Shown here in pieces: positions 10,623 through 21,200 of a DNA stretch of 64,000 nt. Under the pieces are notes generated by a model. It ran no database searches and was not told the origin of the DNA. It saw only the letters and a program-made list of their open reading frames with translations. The stretch's first letter is position 1; every line of letters begins with the position of its first letter. A program made the position numbers and the translations under genes. This DNA is from Endothia cerciana (Eukaryota; Ascomycota; Sordariomycetes; Diaporthales; Cryphonectriaceae), in NCBI GenBank assembly GCA_026119935.1, contig JALRMH010000018.1, positions 62,001 through 126,000 on the forward strand, in the 5' to 3' direction.

Positions 10623-13600
10623 ATGGCATATATCTTCTCTCGTCTGGTCCTGCTGGGCCTGTGCCCCCTGGCACTGGCCCAGTCCTCCACGGTCACCACC
10701 CCCACGGAGACCACCACGGGCTATAGGGCCATCTTCACGGTGCCTTTTGACTCCGACGACGGCCAGGTGCTGCTCCCCAACATCCAGGACCCCGAGGCTG
10801 TCGATGTGCAGACCATATGCCCTGGATACACGGCCTCGAACGTACAGACGTCCGACACCGGCCTGACGGCCGACCTGGATCTGGCTGGGGCTGCTTGCAA
10901 CGTCTACGGAAACGACGTTGGGAACCTGACCCTGACCGTCGAGTACCAGGACTCGGACCGTCTCAACGTTGCGATCCGGCCCCGGTACATCGGCCCCGGG
11001 AATGAGACCTGGTTCGTCCTCCCGGAGGCTATCGTCCCAAAGCCGGCTCCGGGCGGCAACGCGGGCGCCAGCAGCAGCGACCTCGAGCTGTCGTGGGCCA
11101 ACGACCCCACGTTCTCGTTCACCGTGACGAGGAGGTCGACCGGAGACACGCTCTTCACCACAAACGGCAGCAGGCTTGTCTACGAGGACCAGTTCATCGA
11201 GTTTGTCTCGCCCCTCCCCGAGAATTACAACCTGTACGGTCTCGGGGAGACAATCCACGGGTTTAGGCTGGGGAACAACCTCACAAGTGAGTATCCACCG
11301 GGCTGACCTGAGGACCGCGGGCTGACAATACCGCAGGGACGCTGTACGCCGCTGATTCTGGCGACACCATTGACTACAATATCTACGGCTCGCACCCCAT
11401 CTATCTTGACACGAGGTATTTCCAGGATGAGGACGGCAACCTGACCTACGCGGCGAACGCCACCGACACGTCCGCCCAGTACACCCCGTACACCCACGGC
11501 GTGTTCCTGCGGAATGCGCACCCCCAGGAGATCCTGCTCCGGCCTGCGGGGATCACATGGCGGACTCTCGGGGGCAGCATTGACCTTTACTTCTACTCCG
11601 GCCCGTCAGCCACGGATGTCATCCAGGAGTACCAGATCAGCACCATTGGGCTGCCTGCCATGCAGCAGTACTGGACCTTTGGATTCCACCAGTGCCGCTG
11701 GGGCTACCAGAACTGGTCGGTCCTGCAGGAGGTGGTGGACAACTTTGCCAGGTTCAGCATCCCCCTCGAGACCATCTGGACGGACATCGACTACATGAAC
11801 CAGTACCGGGATTTCGACAACGACGCCATGCGCTTCGGCTACTCGGAGGGCGCCGACTTCCTCTCCAGGCTCCACGCCAACGGACAGCACTACGTCCCGA
11901 TCGTGGATTCTGCCATATATTACCCGAATCCGGATAATGCCAGCGATGCATACCCCACCTTTGACCGTGGCGTTGATGCTGGTGCCTTCATGCTCAACCC
12001 AGATGAGTCCCTGTACATCGGATCCGTCTGGCCTGGGTACACTGTTTTCCCGGACTGGGTCGGGGCCTCGCTGGGGACCACCAACGGCTCGGGGGCCTTC
12101 AGCTGGTGGGTGGAGGAGATGTCGGGCTGGCATCAGAACGTCTCCTGGGACGGCATCTGGATCGACATGTCAGAAGTGAGCTCGTTCTGCGTGGGCAGCT
12201 GCGGCAGTGGGAACGTCACGCTCAACCCGGTCCACCCGCCCTTTCTGCTCCCTGGCGAGCCGGGAGATGTCATCTACGACTACCCAGAGGGCTTCAACCT
12301 GACCAACGCCACCGAGGCGGCCACGGCGTCTTCCCTCAGCGCATCACAAGCGTCTGTGGCATCCGCAACGGCGACATCATCCGCGCCCACCACTACCTCA
12401 TACCTCCGGACGACGCCTACACCGGGCGTCCGCAACATCAACTATCCTCCCTACGTGATCAACAACGTCCAGGGCGACCTCGCCGTGCACGCGGTCTCGC
12501 CGAACGCGACGCACCATGGCGGCATGGTGGAGTACGACTTCCACAACCTCTTCGGCCACCAGATCCTCAACGCCACCCACCAGGCCCTCCTGTCGGTCTT
12601 CCCGGAGAGGCGCCCCTTCATCATCGGCCGCTCGACGTTTGCCGGCACGGGCAAGTGGGCGGGCCACTGGGGCGGCGACAACTACAGCCTCTGGGCGTAC
12701 ATGTTCTTTGCCATCCCCCAGGCGCTCGCCTTCTCCATCTTCGGCATCCCCATGTTCGGCGTCGACACCTGCGGCTTCAGCGGCAACTCGGACATGGAGC
12801 TGTGCAACAGGTGGATGCAGCTCAGCGCGTTCTTCCCGTTCTACCGTAACCACAACACCCTCTCGGCGAACCCGCAGGAGCCCTACGTCTGGGAGAGCGT
12901 GGTCGAGGCGAGCAGGGATGCGATGGCCATCCGGTACTCCCTGCTGCCGTACATCTACACCACCTTCGCGCAGGCGCACGAGACGGGCAGCACGGTCATG
13001 CGCGCCCTGGCCTGGGAGTTCCCCGCCGAGCCCTGGCTCGCGAACGCGGACAGGCAGTTCCTCCTCGGCGGCGCCATCATGGTCACCCCCTGTCTGGAGC
13101 AGGGCGCCACGAGCGTCGACGGCGTCTTCCCCGGCACAGGCGACGCGACCACCGTCTGGTACGACTGGTACAACCAGACCGCCGTGGCGGGCGTCGCGAG
13201 GGGTCAGAACGTCACGATCGATGCGCCGCTGGGGCATATCCCGGTGTACGTCCGGGGCGGCAACGTGGTGCCGACGCAGGAGCCCGGCCTGACGACGAGC
13301 GCGAGCAGGCAGAACCCGTGGGGGCTGCTGGTGGCGCTGGACCTGGCGGGGAGCGCGAACGGGACGTTGTATCTGGACGATGGCGAGAGCGTAGCCCCGA
13401 ACGCTACTACGTGGGTCACGGTGAGTCTCCTGAGACCCCTGCCCCCCTCCCCCCATCCCTTCCCCTACCCCTCCGATGACCTGCGGGGACTGACACCACC
13501 GCAGCTGTCGGCCACAAGCACATCCGTCACGGCGGCGCCCTCGGGCAGCTATGCGGACACCATCCCCCTGGGCAACGTCACCGTCATGGGTATCCCAAGC

Positions 13601-13759
13601 CAGGTGTCCAACGTCACGCTCAACGGGCAGGCCGTCGACAGCGGCTGGTCCTACGACAGCGGGTCCCAGGTCCTCAGCCTGACTGGCCTGAACAGCCTGA
13701 CCTCAGGCGGGGCGTGGAACTCGGGCTGGACGCTGAGCTGGAGCCTCTCGAGCAGCTGA
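10623..13759 (+). CDS. Secreted GH31 alpha-glucosidase
   Basis: Glycoside hydrolase family 31 enzyme releasing glucose from alpha-glucosides outside the cell. Exons 10623-11286, 11337-13420 and 13505-13759 give 1000 aa. The start was chosen because it begins a clear signal peptide (hydrophobic LVLLGLCPLALA, then Gln). The catalytic nucleophile block is WIDMSE with Asp at about residue 498, and the acid/base block is HWGGDN with Asp at about 669, after GRSTFAGTGKWAG. N-glycosylation sequons are frequent. Intron 2 (13421-13504, 84 nt) has no in-frame stop, so retention would add 28 Pro-rich residues. A Ser/Thr/Ala-rich insert lies at about residues 545-580. The frame stops at TGA 13757, but the same frame beyond it looks like a GPI-anchor tail (separate entry). 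Confidence 0.93.
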
Positions 13760-13894
13760 TCCGGGTCCTCCGGATCGGGCTCGGCCCCGGGCTCGGGCTC
13801 AACAACTGCTTCGGGCACGGCGGGCGCCACGGGGCCGGGGACGGGTGGTGGCCAGGCGACGTCTGTGTTGGTTGCTGCGCTGGTTGTGTTGTAG
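13757..13894 (+). other. In-frame GPI-signal-like extension after the GH31 stop
   Basis: Directly after TGA 13757-13759 the GH31 frame stays open for 44 codons to TAG 13892. The encoded peptide is a Ser/Gly/Thr/Ala linker (begins SGSSGSGSAPGSGS), then a small-residue stretch ATGPGTGGGQ, then a hydrophobic end ATSVLVAALVVL. That is the layout of a GPI attachment signal. No GT-AG pair of reasonable length would remove the TGA. It may be a recent nonsense change, a sequence error, or a stop that is read through. Confidence 0.6.
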
Positions 13895-14553
13895 TCACCC
13901 TCTGGCAGCTAGTTGTGGTATTCCGTACGACCCATCGAAAGAAGATAGTCCGACCTGAACCATGCACCTGCTAGGCTACTCACAAGGAGGGAGGCCACGT
14001 GTCTATAGAGTCATAAAAAGCAAAAGTATTAATGAGACTGGGAACTGAGCCGGAGAGGGCCGCTCCATCAGGGAAACGATTGATTACACAGGTCCACAGG
14101 TCCACCTTAACCTAACTGAAGGGGATCAGTGGTTTTTTTGGGGGGGTTTTTTTTTTCTTTCCTTCTTCTTCTTTTTCTTTTTCTTTTATTTTTTGGAAAA
14201 ATAGCAATGGTAAATCTCCAGCTTAAACTTAGTACTCGAGCACCTCAATTTATGAGTCTGTCCGAAATGTTCGACTTGGTGTTTAACTGATTAGGGGAGA
14301 AGTGGGCGGGACGGCTTGAAGATAATAATCTAAGCTTCTGGGACGTCTTATGAATCTAGTCTCATTCCGATATATGGTTGTCTAACCAGATACAAATGGC
14401 GGAGGTATATGTTCAAGTAGACCAACATCCAAATGGCGGAACCCACTGAGATGTCAGGAAGGATTGGCACGCCCGGGACGCCGTCGAGACGGTCGCCATC
14501 TTGACAACCGCCTTCGACTGTGCACTTCTTATTTACCGCCGGCCTTCCCGCTC
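13895..14553. other. Convergent intergenic, no gene
   Basis: Lies between the 3' ends of the GH31 and FAD monooxygenase genes. It contains a T/C-rich, pyrimidine-biased stretch at about 14130-14195. No coding region is seen. Confidence 0.5.
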
Positions 14554-15920
14554 TCACAATCTGGCCTGTGCCTTCGTCAGATAGTCTCTGGCCTGCACAC
14601 ATGTTAGCCTGGGCAACTCGGCTTCCAGCAGACGGTCGGCCGGTCGGCAGCAGCACCAAGACCTACCTCCGCAATAGCATCATAGTCCAGGGCCCACTTC
14701 AGGAACCGAGAGGAATGAAACCCGGCGTCCCTGTCCGGCACAACGTCCTTGAGGCTCTTGACAGCCCTCCTCCCGGCGCCGGTAGAAGGGGCCGGCAGAT
14801 GGCCCGTGAACATGGCCGTGTTCCACCGGGCATACGCCTTGACCCTCTCCACACGCGGCTTCCGGATGTCCTGCCACAGCCTCGCGGTGCCCGGGACGTC
14901 TGGCCCGCGCCCCGGCCCCCGCTGGAGGCCCCGCGCGCCGAACAGGAAGTCGAGGACGGCGACGTCCTCGATGGTCAGGGAGAACCCCTGGGCCGCGTTC
15001 GGGTGCATCGCGTGGGCCGAGTCCCCGAGGAGCAGGACCCGGCCCGCCCTGCTCGTCCACCGCGGGAGGTCCGGCAGCTCCGCCAGCTTCCACCGGTCGC
15101 AGGAGCCGGCCGCCTCCAGGGCCTGCACCAGCTCGCTGCAGGACCCCCGGAAGAAGCCGCGCACGAAGCCGATGTCCCCCCTCTCGTCCCACAGGCCCCT
15201 CTGGTCCGTCGCCGTCTCGGAGGTGACCCCGAACAGCAGGCCCACGGACCCCAGCCTCGGGTTGTACCGCGTCACCGCGAAGCCGTCCTGGCCCATCCAG
15301 ACGTTGATGCTCGCCTGGTCCGTCAGCCGGGACGTGCCAGGCCGCGCCGCCAGGCCCGCCCCGTCGACCTGGGCGCCGTACAGCGTGGTCCGGCTCACGA
15401 TGGGGTCCTTGGCGCAGTCGAGGTCCGCCAGGGCGCTGTGGCGGGTCCGGGACCTGATCCCGTCCGCCGCCAGCACCACGTCGGCCGTCATCGTCCGGCC
15501 GTCGGCCAGCCTCACCGCCGCGCCGCGCGCGTCGTCCGCGACGCCCACGACCCCGCGCCCGAACGAGACCACCGCGCCGGCCGCGGTGGCGCTGCGGAAC
15601 AGGACCCGGACCGCGTCCTGCCGCAGGAGGCCCCAGTCCGGGAACTCGCTGATATCCACGGCGATGCTCCGCATCCTCACGTCGCCGGTGGCCGCGTCGC
15701 GGAGCAGCGAGTGCGGGGTGGCGCACGAGATCTGCTCCACGTCCGGGCCGAGGCCCCACGACTGCAGGATCCGGCTCGCCGACGGGCGGATGTTCATCCC
15801 GCCGCCCTGCGCCGTGAGCCTGTCGCTGCGCTCGAGGACCCGCACCTCGTGGCCCGACCTGGCGAACCGGTAGGCCGCGGTCAGGCCGCCCAGTCCGGCG
15901 CCTATGATTATGACTTTCAT
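14554..15920 (-). CDS. FAD-dependent monooxygenase (salicylate hydroxylase-like)
   Basis: Flavoprotein aromatic hydroxylase-type enzyme of about 430 aa, using NAD(P)H and O2 to hydroxylate a small, probably aromatic, substrate. Exons are 15920-14667 and 14592-14554; the small second exon gives the C-terminus ARDYLTKAQARL, replacing a poor read-through tail, and joins to DYDAIAE in a way typical of the family. The Rossmann motif GAGLGG is at residues 7-12, the DG motif sits in VLAADGIRSRTR, and the GD motif in LLLGDSAHAMHPNAAQG. No signal peptide or membrane segment. Substrate cannot be fixed from sequence; salicylate, hydroxybenzoate or secondary-metabolite precursors are possible. A G run of about 16 lies just upstream of the start. 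Confidence 0.9.
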
Positions 15921-17178
15921 GGCTTGGGGGGGGGGGGGGGGATAACTGGTGTGACGCTAGAGTGCGTGTCGGCCGTCTTGGTGTTGATGACAGAATGCGG
16001 CGGTGGGTGAGGAAGTGGGGAAAGGAATATCAGAAGTCGGGCCCCCGTAGGGATCCAGGACTGTGGTGTTGGCTACTTGTGATTTAAGCAAGCCCAGTCA
16101 ACGACTCCATCTCCATCTTCACAAGACGCTGCTGCCCGGAAATGCGAGCACAATACGAAGAAGAGACCAATCTGTCAAGAACGCACCGGCATGGGCAGAA
16201 TCTACGTGTACCCCATTGCTACCCCGTGCCATCGACCGCTCCGTTGATCGTAACGTGCGGACAACACAAGCCGATGAGGCGGCGGCCGACGGCGGACAAC
16301 AGCGGGAGGGGCATCGTCTCTGACGACGTGCCCGTCTTTACGGAACTGAGTACGTGAGCACGGTCAAGTGCTGCGATCAGAGCCGACTCCTCACAGGTCC
16401 ATAAGTTAGGACTTTTGACGAATTCATATCCAAGGGTTGGGACGGTTCTCCCTGCAACCGTTCCATCCGACCTCAAGGGAGAAATCCTGAGTGCTAACGA
16501 CAATGGGCTCTTTGGAAGGCTCTATCTTCAGGGTCACGACGGCCCATCACCAGGTGAACCGTTGTCACGGTCAGTTATCCAAGCCATAGAGCATACTCAA
16601 ATATGGCTTAAGACACATAATTCAGGTCCCTATGTGGATCAACCCGAGGTTGGAGCTAACTTGCATATAGGCTGGCCTAATTTGTCCTGAGAAAAGCAAA
16701 TCCGGCACGTTGTGTAACCCGGCAGAACGAACTACGCTCGGAGGCGAGGCTTCATAAGTGCGCTCCAGGAGCAAGCAGAGGTTGAGCGCAGGGCGCTCTT
16801 CTGCCTTTTCACAGACCTCAAGACAAGGCAATGAATGATACCAACAAAGAAGCCAATGATAAACCTGGGGCCTAAGGATACATGCAAAGATAAATAATAC
16901 CCCTCAGGGCTGGATTGATTTAGTATGAGACCGCGAGGTGGATATTAAACAGATAGCATTCAGCAGCTCGAGCAAGCTGGAAAAGACAGGCGCAGATAAT
17001 TACAATATGAACCATACTCTTTCGCCCATGCCTACTCGTGCTAACCAAAGCCTCCTCATTATCTCTGGGCTTTCTCATATCTGGGCCACATCGCCTTGGA
17101 GCCCTGTGATGCCGGTACTCTCACACTCAAACCACACTGGAGCGGGTGCGCCTCCGCAAGTCCAGGTAGAGCCTAGTC
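15921..17178. other. Gene-poor stretch
   Basis: Upstream region of the FAD monooxygenase followed by AT-richer sequence. Short open frames (for example 16415-16690) show no recognisable motif. Nothing else could be supported. Confidence 0.4.
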
Positions 17179-17985
17179 ATGGCCCATCCCGGGCCAACAG
17201 CCGCGCCTCGTGAGAGGCCGGCGACAAGTCGTCGGAGTCTACGACATCTCCGGTGACGGCAAGACCGAGCTTCTGGAGCGGGTGAAGGCACAGGCCGGCG
17301 TGGGAGAGTCCGGGTCCCTTCGCGGGCTCCGCCATAATTGAGTCGGCCGGTCCCCGCCATGATCGACTCGGCCGGTTCCCGCCGGCTTGGAAGCTTTTCA
17401 AAGATCGGTACTATAGCGAGCACGATTAAGTTCCACAGCCTCGCCGTCAAGGTCATCGCCCAAGAGTGCCCTGCCAGGGGGCGAGTCGGTGTCGTTGCAG
17501 ATTATTGCTCCTTTGTGCTGCCCAAGGGGCGGGATGTCGTTGACGTCTACACTCAGGGACGGCCTGGATACGCACACTCAAATTCTATACTTGGGTTCGC
17601 CCATCACAACCATCGCTAAGTGTCGACAGCTCGGTTCAGACCAACCAGGTTCCCATTTGAGTACCGAAGTTCTAATTGCTTAACAGAGTCACAAGACGGA
17701 CGCCTTGAGGAGATTATGCATCAACAACGGGGTTTTAATCTCGGCTATATCTGCTGGCAAGGCGCAGAGGAGCGTTTTTGGGTCGCTACTTCGCTACTTC
17801 GCCACTTCGCGACATCCGTGATCCCTGATCATTTTGAAGAGGAGATCACACGCCATGCACTAGCACGACTCAACAACACCATGCTGCCTTTGGCGAAGGC
17901 ACCTCCAGACCGTCACCATTCTTGACGCCGACAGAGTTCTGGCCCCGGTTGATGCGGGAGCGGGATCCCGGACTGAGTGTCCCGG
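17179..17985 (+). pseudogene. Decayed P-loop kinase / HAD-type phosphatase gene
   Basis: Broken reading frames still resemble a fungal family that couples an N-terminal P-loop NTPase to a C-terminal HAD-type phosphatase. The pieces, in order: VVGVYDISGDGKTELLERV at about 17230-17283, a Walker A whose first Gly is now Asp; an in-frame TGA at 17339; ECPARGRVGVVADYCSF at about 17465-17515; then, in another frame, ILYLGSPITTIAKCRQLGSD followed by TAA at 17681; ALRRLCINNGVLISAISAGK; and, again shifted, VTILDADRVLAPVDAG at about 17913-17960, carrying the HAD motif I DxD. At least two stops and two frame changes make a functional product unlikely. The frame of the last piece continues, past TAG 18059, to about 18229. 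Family assignment rests on memory of homologues. Confidence 0.6.
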
Positions 17986-18229
17986 AGGCCTCTCAACGGG
18001 CCGGATGGTGGCTGGCAAGTGCAAGTCTCGCCACATGGCAATGGGCTTAGGACCCACCTAGTGGACCATGTGCAGGGCACACAAAGTGTACGGACCCAGT
18101 CTCCTCCACGAGCAGAAGACGTTCATTGTTGTCCTCACGCTCGATGGCGAGCCCATAGCTCTCAGGGTGAACCAGACTCTTCCCACTACTATCTTCCTCC
18201 ATGCAAACCGTACAGAAGGCATTGGGTAA

Positions 18230-21200
18230 TCAACGTCATTGGGTGGAAGACCATCTTCTTAGTCGTGCTCAGCTCAGCTGTAAACAGCGGAAAGATAGTA
18301 CTGGACTTTGTCAGCTACATTTGACAAGACCGTTCGGCCCGTCGTCGTAGTATGTGCCATCCAGGCCAAATTCTTCAAATGCCCCTAGAAGGCAATCGCT
18401 AAACAGTGAAAACTCTAAGTTCGTCGCTTTGCGCCTGTTCGAGAATGGGTTAGGGGGAGGGGGGGGGGGACCAAAAAAACAACAACCCAGAAACCTAACA
18501 TGATCGCCCTGCACATCATTCGCTTGTCTTCTCACTGTCTCGACTGCACTTGAGGTGTGGAAACGAACAGCAGAACGCATGCAACAGAAGCAGGTGCCCC
18601 TTAGTGGTATGTTACTCTGCTGACAAATGAAACGGTCTCAGCTGAGCGAGGAAAGGAAAATTCACCCCTGCTTGCCATCTCGAAACCCTGATCTCACTGG
18701 TACTCGTGTAATTAATTATCTGGACGCCCGAGGATCGCCCCGGGACTTGAATAAAAAAATAAAAAAATAAAAAATAAAAGGAGGGAGGATAGAGACAGTC
18801 AAGAAGACAGGAGCCAGAGTCAGAGCCAAAATGCCTTCGCTGGAAGTCGTTGCGCCGAAGCCTCTCGTCCCAGCAACGGCGAAGGACTCAGCCGCCAAAA
18901 TCGCGTACAGCCTCTGCGACGTGGACAATCATGGTCCTGTCACGGAAGGCGGACCGGGACCGGCTTCAGCCACCTGCCCGTGCCCACCAGGCCCTGGAAC
19001 TATTGTCAAACAGAGGCCGAGCGAACCAGGAGGCCGCTTAGCACGGTCGCCGGCGGCAGATCTAAGTCAAGTCCGGCCGGCCCTTACGGCCCCTCACAAG
19101 AGGTTTATTGAACGGTCATGATACGGGTTCTTCAACGTCGAGGTACCAGCACTTGCTGAAGCCCCGGGACCGTTTGGGCAAAGTCCGAGATAGGGGCCCC
19201 CCGGAGTATAAATTTTCACCCCAGCCCGATTGAACTATTGATGGCTTGGTGCAGGATGCTTGAATTCAGACGTCTGCGGTGCCCAAGATTTCAGGCGCCA
19301 GTAAGGTGATCATCGGTCCACTATTCGACGGAGCTGAGAAGGTGTGCATCGGAGTTGAAACAACGCAGGTGTACATGGTAATGGAACTCTCCACACTGCA
19401 GGAGACCGCCCTATGAAACGGGCTATAACAAAGGGGAGAAGAGGGAAAAAAAAAAGGGGGGGGGGGCAGCTTTCTGCAGCTGATCTTGTTTCTCGGTCAT
19501 CCTCCAGGAACGGTCTCGAGCTGTATTCAAGTGGGTAAGTAGAGATCTTTACATGCCTATATGCATCGTTACTTCTGCCGAGTGGGTTTCGCAGCGTGGC
19601 CCTTGACACTCGGGGCCAGGTGACTCGTGGATTTGAGACAAGTCGTGCTGGGGATGCGGGACAGCACGCCTGCCAGTTGGATGATAGGATGGAAGAGTCC
19701 TTGGGAGTTACACAAGGACTTTCTTTTTGGTGTTTTTTTCCGGGGGGGGGGGTTGGGGTTGGTTGCAGCTCAACTGCACGGGTCCCTTCGGTTGTGCAAC
19801 AGCAACAAGCCTCTTGCTATTCGGCCTGACCCGTCCTGTCGTGCTGCTTGTATGACATCAACAGTCAGCCACAAGCTGCAGTCATCTTTAGGGACAATGG
19901 GGCATGGACCCTGGGAGCCTAGGCAGGTAGCCGTCGCGGTCGTGTCTCGTCTCTACAACCAAGAGCTGACTGGACAGATGGGGGAGGCAGGTGAGGCAAG
20001 GTAGTATCTGCTGCTTGCTGACTGACTGCTTGACTGGCTAGCTGACTGGCTGGCTGGCTGGCTGACTTGTTGAGTTCGATCACAGCCCGGTGCCCAGGCC
20101 GCGGACGAAACGCCCGGCCTGAAGTATCTCAGGTCACAGCGGTGTAATTGCGGCCGGAGCCTGACCTCCCTTGGCTGTCTTCGGCGCGTGAAGATGGCGG
20201 GCCTAGAAGATTTGATAGGCCGGCGCCCATACGTCCTGGGTGCTACTCCTGCATGTCAACGACACGAGAGAGAATAGGGTGGTTGGGCGGGCCAGGGCTC
20301 GAAAGACCACAGCAGATGGGTCTGAGCAGGCGTCCTCCTAGCGGGGAGATATTGGGAAGAGGGTGCCTACGGCGGCTTTTGAAGTCTGAAGATGTCGTAA
20401 GTCGCGACCGGCTTGCCTAGGCTGGAGAAGCGTCGCCACAATGCGTGTGGAGTGTGCGCTGCTGACCGAGAGCATCGAGGTGCATATGTACTGTGGGGAT
20501 GTCTCGAGCCTGAGCGGTTTGATTTGGACGTTTACCCATGTTGGAGGGTCGGAAGTTCTGCGCTGTATTGTGAGCCAGGACATGATGAAGCTGATGGTTT
20601 TGCTGTCTGTATGTGTGGTGTGCTTTTTTTTGGTGGGGGGGGGGTGTTTTTTTCTTTTTGCTTTTGGGGGGGGGGGTTGGGGGAGGGGAGGGGAAGGTGT
20701 TCCGTCCAGCCCAGGCTGAGTCGAAGACATTCGTCATCGAGGCCGCAAGGTCATAGGACCGTGACAGCATCTGACGAGATAGGCCATCCGCCCTCGCGTG
20801 TCAAAACGGAAGATGAGCAGCCGCTGGAGACGAGTCCGGAAATGCCAGAGTGGGCTGTCCCTGATGAATCGCCAGGTGAGTCGCAAGGTCCCCACAAGGT
20901 TCGATCGCTTCTTCTTCTTGTTCTTGTTCTTGTTCTTCTTCTTCTTGTCCTTCCTCCCCCCTCTTTATGGTTTCGCCTGTTCGAATGCAGGGCCAGTCAA
21001 GTGAGTGCTTATCTCGCGGGAAGGCTGGTACAGGAAATTGCGAGACGGGGATCGTTCCGTAGATGCGTGTGCTCGCCTGGGTTGCAGCTTGCAGGCTCGA
21101 GGAAGCTGTCACAGTACCGTAAAGAACATGGCAGTAAGAGGACGGAGGATGGGAGCGCCGGTCGAGGTGAGCAAGGACGTGAAATCGAAGGGGGAACAGG

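Noticed and set aside
18831..19121. 96-codon ORF with a good start context
   Set aside because: No domain, no splice sites or homology recognised; the second half is Pro/Gly/Arg low complexity typical of GC-rich noncoding DNA.
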